A stretch of 32,244 bases of DNA from Aquabacterium sp. (GCF_030652515.1 NZ_JAUSAR010000214.1:1-32244); one strand, 5' to 3'. Numbered from the stretch's first letter, positions 1 to 9,897 are shown. Numbers and translations: made by a program. Notes: generated by a model not told the origin, from the letters alone.

Positions 1-1
1 G

Positions 2-571
2 GCCATGATGGCCTACGCCACCGCGGAGTTCGGCGGCGTGGACATCCTGGTCAACAACGCCGGCATCCAGCACGTGGCCAATGTCGAGAACTTCCCCGTT
101 GAAAAATGGGATGCCATCCTCGCCATCAACCTCAGCTCGGCCTTTCATACCATGCGCCTGGCGGTGCCGGCCATGCGGGCCAAGAACTGGGGCCGCATCA
201 TCAACGTGGCCTCGGCCCATGGCCTGGCGGCCTCGGCAGGCAAGTCGGCCTATGTGGCGGCCAAGCATGGCCTGGTGGGCCTGACCAAGGCGGTGGCGCT
301 TGAAACGGCCACCACCGGCGTCACCGCCAACGCCATCTGCCCCGGCTGGGTGTTGACCCCTTTGGTGCAAAAACAGATCGAAGCCAAGGCCGAGCGCGAA
401 GGTGTCACCCTTGAAGAAGCACAGCGCGGCCTGCTGGGTGAAAAGCAGCCCTCGCTGCAGTTCGTGACGCCCGCGCAGTTGGGCGACCTGGCCGTGTTCA
501 TGTGTTCTTCGGCTGGCGACAATGTGCGCGGCGTGGCCTGGAACATGGACGGCGGCTGGTTGGCGCAATAA
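2..571 (+). CDS. bdhA: 3-hydroxybutyrate dehydrogenase, 3' part (SDR family)
   Basis: This is the C-terminal part of a classical short-chain dehydrogenase; the 5' end, with the Rossmann glycine motif, lies outside the window, and the frame is open from base 2. Visible SDR features are the NNAG motif, the active-site serine in NVASAHG, the YVAAK catalytic Tyr/Lys motif and the CPGWVLTPLV segment after it. The long insertion containing QRGLLGEKQPS and the C-terminus GVAWNMDGGWLAQ match D-3-hydroxybutyrate dehydrogenases, which interconvert 3-hydroxybutyrate and acetoacetate with NAD+ in polyhydroxybutyrate turnover. Family membership is clear; the substrate is inferred from these family-specific segments. 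The mnmC-like gene follows directly after the stop codon. Confidence 0.88.
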   Translation, partial: AMMAYATAEFGGVDILVNNAGIQHVANVENFPVEKWDAILAINLSSAFHTMRLAVPAMRAKNWGRIINVASAHGLAASAGKSAYVAAKHGLVGLTKAVALETATTGVTANAICPGWVLTPLVQKQIEAKAEREGVTLEEAQRGLLGEKQPSLQFVTPAQLGDLAVFMCSSAGDNVRGVAWNMDGGWLAQ

Positions 572-576
572 GCAAG

Positions 577-2478
577 ATGGCTTTTCTGGCGGGCGCTGCC
601 CTGCCCGCCCGTTGGGCTCATCGAAGTGACTTCGTCATCCTGGAGGCCAGCTTTGGTCGGGGCCAACGCTTTTTGAGCACCTGGGCCGCCTGGCTGGCCG
701 ATCCGACCCGGTGCCAGCGTTTGGTCTACATCGCGCTGGATGCCCAACCGCCACTGAAGGCAGCCTTGAGCGATGCCCCCGACACGCAGTCCTTGGCTAA
801 AAGGCTGGCCCAAAACTGGCCCGTGTTGACACCCGGGATGCACACCCTGGTGTTTGACGAAGGCCCCGCCCGCCAAGTCACCTTGCTGCTGGGTGTGGGC
901 GAAATCGCGGACCTTGTGCCTCAATTGGTGGCACGGGTGGATGCCTTTTTGCTGGAGGGCGCGGCCCCGGCCCCGTTGGCACCCAACGGCGATGAAGGCT
1001 GGCTGTCGCGCTTGGCTCGTCTGGCTGCGCCCAGGTGCACCGCTGTGGCGCGGAGCAATGCCGTGAATGTGCTTGAAGGCCTGCGCCAGTCCGGCTTCAA
1101 AGCCGAGCCCCCCCATGAACCATCGCCTCAAACAGATCCGCTGAACTTTCTGTTCAAGCCTCACCACACCCCGCCTCCTTTGCCCGGCGGCTTGTGGCCA
1201 ACGCACATCGAACCGGCGCAACGGCACGCCCTGGTCATCGGCGCCGGCTTGGCCGGCTGCGCTGCCGCCTGGGCACTGGCCCGACAAGGCTGGCGAATCA
1301 CGCTGATTGACACCCACGCGGCGCCAGCAAAAGGGGCCTCGGGCAACCCCGCAGGCTTGTTCCACAGCATCGTCCATGGCGAAGATGGCCTCCATGCCCG
1401 GGCCCACCGTGCGGCCGCCTTGCGCACGGCGACGGTGGTGGCACCGATGTTGGCCGAGGGCCAATTCGCAGGCGCATGCCAGGGCCTGCTCAGACTGGAC
1501 AATCTCACCGTCGCGGCAGAGGCCCGAGCCTTGCTCCATCGCCTTGGCCTGCCGCCCGAGCACCTGGAGTGGCTAGAGCAGGCGCAGGCTCGTGCCAAGG
1601 CGAACATCCCGGTCCCCAGCGGCGGCTGGCTGTTCCACCAAGGCGGTTGGCTGGACCCGGCTGGCTATGCTCAAGCCCTGCTGGCCGATGCCAAAAACCA
1701 TGCCGAGGTCGTGTTCCTGCCTGGTCAGGGCGTGCACCAACTGCACCGCACCACACAGGCTGGCCAGGCCACCTGGCAGGCAAAAGACGCACAAAATCAG
1801 GTCATTGCCCAGGCGCCCGTGGTGATCATGGCGGGCGCGGGCGGCACCTCCGCACTGATTCAGGCGCTGCCCGGCGTGGCGCCTTTGCCCCTGTCAAGCC
1901 TGCGCGGTCAGATCAGCAGCCTGCCAGTGCACGAGGGCATCAGCGCCCCCCACCTCCCCGTCGCAGGCGCCGGCTATGCATTGCCTGCCCATGAGGGACG
2001 ATTGTTGTTTGGCGCCACCAGCGATGTGGACGACCTGGACCCCCATGTTCGCGAGGCGGATCATGCCCACAACCTGGACCAAGCCTTTCAACTGGGCTGC
2101 CTGCCCCAGGCAAGCATGGCCAATGCCTTGCCCAGTGACCTGCAAGGCCGGGTGGGCTGGCGGGCCAGCACGCCTGATCGCCTGCCCTATGTGGGCGCGC
2201 TGCCTTTGGCCGATGCCCCACCGCCTGTTGTCGGGCAAAGAGCGCCCAGGATGGATCAACCACGGCTGATACCCCGACTGCGCGATGAACACGGCGGGGT
2301 CTACGTCATCACGGGATTCGGCTCAAGGGGCATCACCTGGGCCGCCTTGGCAGGGGAACTGCTGGCCTCGTGGGTCACGGGCAGCCCGTGCCCGATCGAG
2401 GCCCCTCTGCGCGATGCGCTGGACCCCGCCCGCATCGTGACGCGGGCCAAGGCCAAGGCACAGCCAACGTCAGGCTGA
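577..2478 (+). CDS. mnmC: MnmC-like tRNA wobble-uridine modification protein with decayed methyltransferase half
   Basis: Bifunctional MnmC has an N-terminal SAM methyltransferase (nm5U to mnm5U) and a C-terminal FAD oxidoreductase (cmnm5U to nm5U) acting on U34 of some tRNAs. The C-terminal half, from about residue 217, is well kept: dinucleotide motif VIGAGLAGCAAAWAL, then GASGNPAGLFHSIV, and near the end GFGSRGITWAALAGELLASW. The N-terminal half is not. With the ATG at 577 (633 aa) it lacks the usual first 30 or so residues including the DIYxS segment. The glycine-rich SAM loop reads SFGRGQRFL instead of GFGxGxNFL, and the usual DGFxPxxNPxMW motif is replaced by LEGAAPAPLAPN (about residues 126-137). 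The frame is open upstream to 502, but that part overlaps bdhA and does not look like MnmC. No strong ribosome site precedes 577. The oxidoreductase assignment is firm; methyltransferase activity is doubtful. Confidence 0.85.
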   Translation: MAFLAGAALPARWAHRSDFVILEASFGRGQRFLSTWAAWLADPTRCQRLVYIALDAQPPLKAALSDAPDTQSLAKRLAQNWPVLTPGMHTLVFDEGPARQVTLLLGVGEIADLVPQLVARVDAFLLEGAAPAPLAPNGDEGWLSRLARLAAPRCTAVARSNAVNVLEGLRQSGFKAEPPHEPSPQTDPLNFLFKPHHTPPPLPGGLWPTHIEPAQRHALVIGAGLAGCAAAWALARQGWRITLIDTHAAPAKGASGNPAGLFHSIVHGEDGLHARAHRAAALRTATVVAPMLAEGQFAGACQGLLRLDNLTVAAEARALLHRLGLPPEHLEWLEQAQARAKANIPVPSGGWLFHQGGWLDPAGYAQALLADAKNHAEVVFLPGQGVHQLHRTTQAGQATWQAKDAQNQVIAQAPVVIMAGAGGTSALIQALPGVAPLPLSSLRGQISSLPVHEGISAPHLPVAGAGYALPAHEGRLLFGATSDVDDLDPHVREADHAHNLDQAFQLGCLPQASMANALPSDLQGRVGWRASTPDRLPYVGALPLADAPPPVVGQRAPRMDQPRLIPRLRDEHGGVYVITGFGSRGITWAALAGELLASWVTGSPCPIEAPLRDALDPARIVTRAKAKAQPTSG

Positions 2479-2685
2479 GGCTTCGGCCTGAGGTGCCGCG
2501 CCGTTGTTGTCGCCCGATTCGGCGTTGTCAGGCGTTGTGGTGTCGCCCTCGGCCGCATCTTGATCGGCGTCGGGGGCACCAGCCTCGCCCGTGCCACTGC
2601 GGCGTTGCTGGATCTTTTCTTCTTTTTTCTTCTTCTTGGCCAGCTCGCGCTGACGCTTTTCAAACTGATAGTTGGGTTTTGCCAA
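2470..2685 (-). CDS. Small Lys-rich conserved hypothetical protein (TTG start)
   Basis: A 71-residue protein starting MAKPNYQFEKRQRELAKKKK. The start is a TTG at 2685-2683, chosen because an AGAGGA ribosome site lies six bases upstream (2692-2697) and because the MAKPNY beginning is, from memory, the typical start of a small conserved protein in Burkholderiales. The upstream ATG at 2739 would add an unconvincing Pro/Cys-rich extension. Residues 9-29 are strongly basic with a KKKKKEEK run, probably helical; residues 30-71 are acidic and low-complexity (Asp, Glu, Ala, Gly, Thr). This charge split suggests binding to nucleic acid or ribosome, but no function is known to me. Its 3' end overlaps the convergent mnmC gene by nine bases. 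Confidence 0.7.
   Translation of the reverse strand: MAKPNYQFEKRQRELAKKKKKEEKIQQRRSGTGEAGAPDADQDAAEGDTTTPDNAESGDNNGAAPQAEASA
2478..2489. terminator. UUCG-capped hairpin at convergent gene ends
   Basis: AGGC-TTCG-GCCT forms a short stem with the stable UUCG tetraloop right at the mnmC stop codon. It can alternatively pair in a wider form using TCAGGC (2470-2475) with GCCTGA (2486-2491). There is no T-run on either side, so termination is only a guess; an end-stabilising role for either transcript is equally possible. Confidence 0.3.
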
Positions 2686-2790
2686 TTTTGGTCCTCTGGC
2701 ACCCGCTGCGGGCACCGCTGGGCAACATTGTCGTCGCAAAACTGGCGCGCCGGGGTGGGTACACTGGCGGGCTGGAAAAATACTTGCGAC

Positions 2791-3192
2791 ATGAGCGACA
2801 AATTACGTCTGGACAAATGGCTGTGGGCCGCGCGCTTTTACAAGACGCGCAGCCTGGCCGCTGACGACATCGACAAAGGCCGGGTCCAGGTCAACGAGAT
2901 CGTGGCCAAGCCTTCGCGCGATTTGAAGATCGGCGACCGCATCGACCTGCGCCAGGGCACCCTGGTGCGCACCGTCATCGTCAAAACCCTCAGCAGCGTG
3001 CGGGGCGGTGCGCCCGTGGCCCAGACGATGTATGAAGAAACGCCTGACAGCATCACCCGCCGCGAACGCCACGCCGAGGAGCGCCGCACCCAGCCCGACC
3101 CCGCCCTGGCCATCGACCAGGGCCGCCCCACCAAGCGCGACCGGCGGCAATTGGCCGACTGGAACCGCTGGAGCGCTGGCGTCGACGACTAA
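2791..3192 (+). CDS. hslR: S4-domain RNA-binding heat-shock protein, Hsp15 family
   Basis: 133-residue protein. The S4 fold covers roughly residues 4-70: LRLDKWLWAARFYKTRSLA, then DIDKGRVQVNEIVAKPSRDLKIGDRI. After it comes a basic tail (RRERHAEERR, KRDRRQLADWNRW) like that of E. coli Hsp15, which binds free 50S subunits carrying stalled nascent chains and helps recycle them. The ATG at 2791 is chosen because the protein family begins with this MxxKLRLDKWLWAAR segment; the open frame extends upstream without similarity. The gene lies directly before the grpE-dnaK-dnaJ heat-shock operon, which fits the name. A TACACT box at 2760-2765 could be its -10 element. Confidence 0.88.
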   Translation: MSDKLRLDKWLWAARFYKTRSLAADDIDKGRVQVNEIVAKPSRDLKIGDRIDLRQGTLVRTVIVKTLSSVRGGAPVAQTMYEETPDSITRRERHAEERRTQPDPALAIDQGRPTKRDRRQLADWNRWSAGVDD

Positions 3193-3210
3193 ATATTTCT
3201 TGCACAGGGT

Positions 3211-3238
3211 CTTGAAACCCCGTCCGCCGCCCCGAGAT
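3211..3238 (+). promoter_or_regulatory. Sigma-32 (RpoH) type heat-shock promoter of grpE-dnaK-dnaJ
   Basis: CTTGAAA at 3211-3217 and CCCCGAGAT at 3230-3238 are separated by 12 bases. This closely matches the RpoH consensus CTTGAAA-N11-16-CCCCATxT, with one mismatch in the second box. It lies about 45 bases upstream of the grpE start and in the correct orientation. Sequence match plus position makes it a strong call; transcript start has not been observed. Confidence 0.85.
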
Positions 3239-3283
3239 CTGCTGGGCTTTGATTGACTCACCTCATTAATTCCAATAAACACC

Positions 3284-3829
3284 ATGAGCGACACGCCCGC
3301 GAACGCCGAAAACCTTGACCCGGTCGATGCCGCCCCCGGCGCCGCCGAGCCGCTTGAGGCCAGCATTGAGCAGCAACTGGCCGAACTGCACGCCAAGCAC
3401 ACCGAGGTCTCGGACGCTTACCTGCGCGCCAAGGCCGAGGCTGAAAACACCCGCCGCCGCGCCGATGACGAAATCTCCAAGGCCCGCAAGTTCGCGGTGG
3501 AATCCTTCGCCGACAGCCTGTTGCCCGTCAAGGACAGCCTGGAAGCGGCCATCGCCACTCAACTGTCCAAGCCCGACACGCCCATCGAAACCGTGATGGA
3601 GGGCGTTCAGGCCACCTTGCGCCAGTTGGGTGCGGCCCTGGAACGCAACAAGGTGATCGAGATCAACCCCGCCACCGGCGCCAAGTTTGATCCGCATCAG
3701 CATCAGGCCATCAGCATGGTGCCCGCCGACCAGGAAGCCAATACCGTGGTGGGCGTGCTGCAAAAGGGCTACCTGATCAACGACCGCGTCCTGCGCCCGG
3801 CCTTGGTCACGGTGGCCGCGCCAAAGTAA
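3284..3829 (+). CDS. grpE: Nucleotide exchange factor GrpE
   Basis: 181-residue co-chaperone that releases ADP from DnaK. An acidic, disordered N-terminus (to about residue 28) is followed by a long coiled-coil helix ([36 protein letters not shown]) and the C-terminal beta-wing domain, with the family signature region around [22 protein letters not shown] and [19 protein letters not shown]. Length is typical for the family. First gene of the grpE-dnaK-dnaJ operon, directly downstream of the sigma-32-type promoter. No Shine-Dalgarno sequence is evident before the ATG; the start is fixed by family length. Confidence 0.97.
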   Translation: MSDTPANAENLDPVDAAPGAAEPLEASIEQQLAELHAKHTEVSDAYLRAKAEAENTRRRADDEISKARKFAVESFADSLLPVKDSLEAAIATQLSKPDTPIETVMEGVQATLRQLGAALERNKVIEINPATGAKFDPHQHQAISMVPADQEANTVVGVLQKGYLINDRVLRPALVTVAAPK

Positions 3830-3848
3830 AAGCGTCCGTGGTGTGCCT

Positions 3849-3884
3849 GGCGGAAAAAAGCGAAAAAACGCTCAAAAACCCGCC
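3849..3884 (+). other. A-rich stem-loop between grpE and dnaK
   Basis: GGCGG (3849-3853) pairs with CCGCC (3880-3884), and GCG (3860-3862) with CGC (3869-3871) around an AAAAAA loop; the intervening bases are mostly A. The structure lies just after the grpE stop and about 75 bases before the dnaK start. It may mark a processing or stability site; no known motif is recognised. Confidence 0.3.
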
Positions 3885-3958
3885 CAAAGGCCTTGAAATC
3901 CCACCCAACAGACGCAAATGACGAACAACTGAATTGAAGTTTCCAAGGAGCTAGAAAC

Positions 3959-5899
<1,941 letters not shown>

Positions 5900-5921
5900 A
5901 GCGTCTTTTCATCGAGCTTTT

Positions 5922-5964
5922 GGGGCACAGACGCGTGAGGGACAATCCCCCACCCCTGTGCCCC
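5922..5964 (+). other. Nested stem-loop in the dnaK-dnaJ intercistronic region
   Basis: A perfect 9-bp inverted repeat, GGGGCACAG (5922-5930) and CTGTGCCCC (5956-5964), encloses a second pairing GTG-A-GGGA (5935-5942) with TCCC-CC-CAC (5946-5954). It fills most of the gap before dnaJ. No T-run follows, so it is unlikely to be a full terminator. It may instead lower dnaJ expression relative to dnaK or stabilise the dnaK mRNA end. Confidence 0.5.
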
Positions 5965-5989
5965 TTGTCACTCACAGCCTGAAAGCATC

Positions 5990-7141
5990 ATGGCGACGAA
6001 ACGCGATTACTACGAAGTTCTGGGACTCGCCAAAGGCGCCTCCGAGGAAGACATCAAAAAGGCCTACCGCAAGCTGGCCATGAAGCATCACCCTGACCGC
6101 AATCAGGGTGAGAAATCCAAGGACGCCGAAGAAAAGTTCAAGGAAGCCAAAGAGGCCTACGAGATGCTCTCGGACGCCAAGAAACGCGCGGCCTACGACC
6201 AGTTCGGCCACGCAGGCGTCGATCCGAACATGGGCGGCCGTGGCGGCCAGGGCGCAGAAGGCTTTGGCGGCTTTGCCGACGCCTTTGGCGACATTTTTGG
6301 CGACATCTTCGGCCAGGGTGGCCAAGGTGGTGGCCGACGTGGCGGCGGGCCCCAGGTCTACCGCGGCAGCGACCTGTCCTACGCGATGGAAATCACGCTG
6401 GAAGAAGCGGCCACCGGCAAGGACACGCAGATCCGCATCCCCAGCTGGGAAGACTGCGTCACCTGCAGCGGCACCGGCGCCAAGCCTGGCACCAGCGCCA
6501 AGACCTGCCCCACCTGCAATGGCGCGGGCAATGTGCACATGCGCCAAGGCTTTTTCAGCGTGCAGCAAACCTGCCCGCACTGCCAGGGCACCGGCAAGGT
6601 CATCCCCGAGCCGTGCGTCACTTGCAGCGGCCAAGGCCGCGTCAAGAAGACCAAGACGCTGGAAGTCAAGATCCCGGCCGGCATCAACGAAGGCATGCGC
6701 ATCCGCTCTGCGGGCAATGGCGAGCCCGGCACCAATGGCGGCCCCGCTGGCGATCTCTACATCGAGATCCGCATCAAGCAGCACGAGATCTTCGAGCGCG
6801 ATGGCGACGACCTGCACTGCAATGTGCCGATCCCGCTGACGTCAGCGGCCCTGGGCGGTTCGATCGAGGTGCCCACGCTGGGCGGCAAGGCCGAGATCGA
6901 CATCCCCGAAGGCACGCAGCACGGCAAGACCTTCCGCCTGCGCGGCAAGGGCATCAAGGGCATCCGGGCCAGCTACCCGGGCGACCTGTACTGCCACATC
7001 TCGGTCGAGACACCCGTCAAGCTGACCGAGCACCAGCGCAAGCTGCTGAAGGAGCTGGACGAGTCCTTCAAAAAAGGCGGCGAGAAGCACTCACCCAACA
7101 GCAAAAGCTGGACTGATCGGGTGAAGAACATCTTCAAGTGA
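5990..7141 (+). CDS. dnaJ: Co-chaperone DnaJ (Hsp40, type I)
   Basis: 383-residue type I Hsp40. It has a J domain with the HPD motif (MKHHPDRNQ, about residue 34), a Gly/Phe-rich linker ([20 protein letters not shown]), four zinc-binding CxxCxGxG repeats ([32 protein letters not shown]), and the C-terminal substrate-binding domains. The J domain stimulates DnaK ATP hydrolysis and delivers clients. Length and all motifs are normal. It is the last gene of the heat-shock operon and is followed by an intrinsic terminator at 7158. Confidence 0.99.
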   Translation: MATKRDYYEVLGLAKGASEEDIKKAYRKLAMKHHPDRNQGEKSKDAEEKFKEAKEAYEMLSDAKKRAAYDQFGHAGVDPNMGGRGGQGAEGFGGFADAFGDIFGDIFGQGGQGGGRRGGGPQVYRGSDLSYAMEITLEEAATGKDTQIRIPSWEDCVTCSGTGAKPGTSAKTCPTCNGAGNVHMRQGFFSVQQTCPHCQGTGKVIPEPCVTCSGQGRVKKTKTLEVKIPAGINEGMRIRSAGNGEPGTNGGPAGDLYIEIRIKQHEIFERDGDDLHCNVPIPLTSAALGGSIEVPTLGGKAEIDIPEGTQHGKTFRLRGKGIKGIRASYPGDLYCHISVETPVKLTEHQRKLLKELDESFKKGGEKHSPNSKSWTDRVKNIFK

Positions 7142-7157
7142 CGTGAAGCCAAGCAAA

Positions 7158-7178
7158 GGCACCCTCGGGTGCCTTTTT
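7158..7178 (+). terminator. Rho-independent terminator after dnaJ
   Basis: GGCACC (7158-7163), loop CTCG, GGTGCC (7168-7173), then five T's (7174-7178), 17 bases after the dnaJ stop. On the other strand the stem is followed by TTTGCTT, so it may weakly end the convergent ABC transporter operon as well. Confidence 0.88.
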
Positions 7179-7188
7179 CAATGGTGCT

Positions 7189-7968
7189 TCAATGGTTCTG
7201 GTTGCTGCGGTGCGCCCAAGCCGTGGTGCGGGTTTCAATCACCGAGAACAGCTCGTACATGATCATGGCCATGGCCCCCACCACCATCAGCCCACCAAAC
7301 GCCAGTCCCATTTGCATGGACGAACCGGCCGAGATCAGCAGGTAGCCAATGCCTTCGTTTGAGGCCGTCATCTCGGACACGGTGGTGCCGACAAACGCCA
7401 AGGTGATGGCCACCTTCAGCGAACCATAAAAGTAAGGCATGGAGCGTGGCAACCCCACCTTGATCAGCACATCCCAACGGCGCGCGCCCAGCACCCGCAG
7501 AACGTCTTCCAGCTCGGGCTCCAGCGTGGCCAGGCCGGTGGCAATGTTGACCATGATCGGAAAGAAGCTGATCAGGAAGGCCGTCAGCACCGCCGGGCCC
7601 ACGCCAATGCCGAACCAGACCACCAGGATCGGTATGAAGGCCGCCTTGGGCAAGGCATTGAAAGCAGTCATCAGCGGGTAGATCGCCGAATAGGCCAGGC
7701 GTGAACTGCCCACCAGGAAGCCCAGCAACACGCCCACCACGATGGCGATGCCAAAGCCGACCATCGTCACCCAGAAGGTGCGCCAGGCGTGCTTGAGGAT
7801 CTCTGAATGAAACTCGACCAGTTGCTGCGCAATGCGCGTCGGGCTGGGGAAGATGTACTCGGACACCGAGAAGGCACTGCACACCACCTGCCACAGCAGC
7901 AGGATGATCAGCAACAGGCCCCAGGGTGCCCAGCGCTCCAGTTGGGGTGAACTCAACTTCATGGTCAT
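7189..7968 (-). CDS. ABC transporter permease, NitT/TauT (SsuC/TauC) type
   Basis: 259-residue inner-membrane permease with about six hydrophobic segments: an early one (WGLLLIILLLWQVVCSAFSV), one near AWRTFWVTMVGFGIAIVVGV, and others through the C-terminus. The cytoplasmic EAA coupling loop is visible as LGARRWDVLIKVGLPRSMPY. The SEYIFPSPTRI segment after the first helix is characteristic of nitrate/sulfonate/taurine-family permeases. The start ATG at 7968 overlaps the stop of the upstream ATPase gene (ATGA), indicating translational coupling. The transported compound cannot be read from the permease. Confidence 0.93.
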   Translation of the reverse strand: MTMKLSSPQLERWAPWGLLLIILLLWQVVCSAFSVSEYIFPSPTRIAQQLVEFHSEILKHAWRTFWVTMVGFGIAIVVGVLLGFLVGSSRLAYSAIYPLMTAFNALPKAAFIPILVVWFGIGVGPAVLTAFLISFFPIMVNIATGLATLEPELEDVLRVLGARRWDVLIKVGLPRSMPYFYGSLKVAITLAFVGTTVSEMTASNEGIGYLLISAGSSMQMGLAFGGLMVVGAMAMIMYELFSVIETRTTAWAHRSNQNH

Positions 7969-8792
7969 TGCGCCACCTCCGGCGAGGCCGCCATGGACGT
8001 GGGCTTGCGCATGGCACCAATGTGCGCGCGCAACTCGTGCACTATGTTGGTGAACTCTGGCGTGTAAGTCACCTCCAGATCACGTGGGCGCGGCAACTCG
8101 ATCTCGCGCTTGGCCAGGATGCGGCCCGGGCTGCGGCTCATCACATAGACCGTGTCCGCAAGGAACACGGCTTCGCGCAGGTCGTGGGTCACCAGGATGA
8201 CGTTGAAGCCACGCTGGGCTTGCAGGTCGCGCAAGGCGCACCACAGCTCTTCACGGGTGAAGGCATCCAGGGCGCCAAAGGGCTCGTCCAGCAACAACAT
8301 CTTGGGCTCGTGGATGAGCGCGCGGCAGATGCTGGCGCGCTGCTGCATGCCACCCGACAACTGCCAGGGGAATTTGTCTTCATAGCCACCCAGACCCACG
8401 CTTTGCAGCAGGGCCCGGGCCTTGGCCTCGTACTCGGCCCGCTTGGCGCGGAAGTTCGAGCGGTAAGGCTCGACGATCTCCAGCGGCAAGAGCACGTTGT
8501 CCACCGTGGTCCGCCAAGGCAGCAGCGACGGCGCCTGAAACGCCATGCCGGTGATCTTCAACGGCCCGGTCACGGGCTGACCACCGATCGTGATGCTGCC
8601 GCGCGAGGGCATCTTCAAGCCGGTGGTCAGCTTCATGAAGGTGGATTTGCCGCAACCCGATGGGCCCACGATGGCGACGAACTCACCCTCGCGGATGCTC
8701 AGGCTGACGTCCTCCACCGCGAACTGCTGTTGCGCCAGCAAGGCCTCGTTGTAGGCCAGCCAGACGTTCTTGAAATCGACAAATGAGCTCAT
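7965..8792 (-). CDS. ABC transporter ATP-binding protein, NitT/TauT (SsuB/TauB) type
   Basis: 275-residue ATPase with Walker A GPSGCGKST (residues 43-51), Q-loop at AFQAPSLLPW (Gln about 86), signature LSGGMQQR (145-152), Walker B LLLLDEP (166-171), D-loop FGALDAFTR and the switch His in VTHD (about 203). The LLPWRTTVDNVLLPLE stretch is typical of the SsuB/TauB subfamily. It energises import through the adjacent permease. Both ends overlap neighbours by four bases (ATGA): the substrate-binding gene upstream and the permease downstream, so the three form one operon. Confidence 0.95.
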   Translation of the reverse strand: MSSFVDFKNVWLAYNEALLAQQQFAVEDVSLSIREGEFVAIVGPSGCGKSTFMKLTTGLKMPSRGSITIGGQPVTGPLKITGMAFQAPSLLPWRTTVDNVLLPLEIVEPYRSNFRAKRAEYEAKARALLQSVGLGGYEDKFPWQLSGGMQQRASICRALIHEPKMLLLDEPFGALDAFTREELWCALRDLQAQRGFNVILVTHDLREAVFLADTVYVMSRSPGRILAKREIELPRPRDLEVTYTPEFTNIVHELRAHIGAMRKPTSMAASPEVAQ

Positions 8793-9829
8793 CGTCCGTC
8801 ACTCACTTCTTGGCGGGGCAGCACATTCAACTCCGCGATGGACGGCAGGTAGGCTGGCGTCCAGACGGCCTCCGGGTTCACGCGCGATTTGGTGCTGAAG
8901 GCGTCGGCCACCTGAGAGGCCATCAAGGACAGGCGCGGCAATTTCACCTGGCCAAAGCCTTCGGCACGGGCGTCCGGGCTGTTGACCACCTGGTCGATGG
9001 CCATCTTGAGTCGGCGTTTTTCAACCTCGACATTGATGATGCCGTCTCGGGCCTTGACCGCCTCGATGCTGGCATCAGGATTGGCCAGCACTTCCTTGAC
9101 ACCCTTGCTGAAGGCCAGCAAAAATGCCTTCACGGCCTCGGGGTTGTCTTTCAGGATGCGGGGCGACGCGATGATGGCGTTGCCGTACAGCTTCACCCCG
9201 TGCTGGGCGTAAGGCAGCACCACGATGTCCTGAGGCTTGACGCCACGGGCTTCCAGGTTCAGCATGGACGTGAATGAAAAACCGGTGATGGCGTCGACAT
9301 CACCCCGCACCAACATGGTTTCACGCAAGGCCGGGTCCATGCTGGTCCAGGTCACCGCCCCCACCTTGTTGGCTTTGGCAAAGATGGGCCAGGCTTTGCG
9401 GCCAGCGTCAAACACCGGGGCGCCCAGCCTCTTGCCCGCCAGGTCGGCTGGCGTCTTGATGCCCGAGGCCTTGAGGGCAAAAGCGGCCGCTGGCGTGTTG
9501 TTGTAGACCATCATGATGGCCACGGGCTTGTTGGGCGCATCCGGGTTGTTCGCGTGGAACTCCATCAGCGCGGCCATGTCGGCAAGACCCAGGTCATAAG
9601 AGCCCGAGGCCACGCGGGTGACCGTGCCGCCCGATCCATTGCCGGCATCAATGCTCACGTCCAGCCCGGCTTGTTTGAAGTACCCCTTGGCCACTGGCTG
9701 AAGGAACAAGGCTGAAGGCCCCTCAAAACGCCAGTCCAGCTGAAATTTGATGGGGGTGGCCGCCTGGCACAGGCTCACGCCAGCGATTTGAATCAGGAGA
9801 ACGCGACGGATCAGCTTGGACAGGGTCAT
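8789..9829 (-). CDS. ABC transporter periplasmic substrate-binding protein, NMT1/THI5-like
   Basis: 346 residues from the ATG at 9829. This start is chosen because it gives a proper Sec signal peptide (basic LIRR, hydrophobic core VLLIQIAGVSL, cleavage near CQA-A) and has a GGAG site about ten bases upstream; the frame is open further upstream to 9976, but without similarity. The mature protein starts KFQLDWRFEGPSALFLQPVA and continues with GYFKQAGLDVSIDAGNGSG and ASGSYDLGLADMAALMEF, typical of the NMT1/THI5 family feeding NitT/TauT-type importers. Such proteins bind varied ligands (sulfonates, nitrate, pyrimidine precursors). The ligand here is unknown. Confidence 0.92.
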   Translation of the reverse strand: MTLSKLIRRVLLIQIAGVSLCQAATPIKFQLDWRFEGPSALFLQPVAKGYFKQAGLDVSIDAGNGSGGTVTRVASGSYDLGLADMAALMEFHANNPDAPNKPVAIMMVYNNTPAAAFALKASGIKTPADLAGKRLGAPVFDAGRKAWPIFAKANKVGAVTWTSMDPALRETMLVRGDVDAITGFSFTSMLNLEARGVKPQDIVVLPYAQHGVKLYGNAIIASPRILKDNPEAVKAFLLAFSKGVKEVLANPDASIEAVKARDGIINVEVEKRRLKMAIDQVVNSPDARAEGFGQVKLPRLSLMASQVADAFSTKSRVNPEAVWTPAYLPSIAELNVLPRQEVSDGR

Positions 9830-9897
9830 TTGGCAAAACTCCACGAGGGCAAAAGGGATGCTCCGGCTTACGCAAGATCTGTGCACAGTTGGTGCAT

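Noticed and set aside
250..1563. Long minus-strand open frame (437 codons) opposite bdhA and mnmC
   Set aside because: Its translation is Gly/Gln/His-rich with no family similarity; it is an antisense shadow of GC-rich coding sequence.
3892..3919. Second sigma-32 promoter before dnaK (CTTGAAA at 3892-3898)
   Set aside because: The first box is perfect, but nothing like CCCCAT follows at 11-16 bases; GACGCAAAT is too poor a match.
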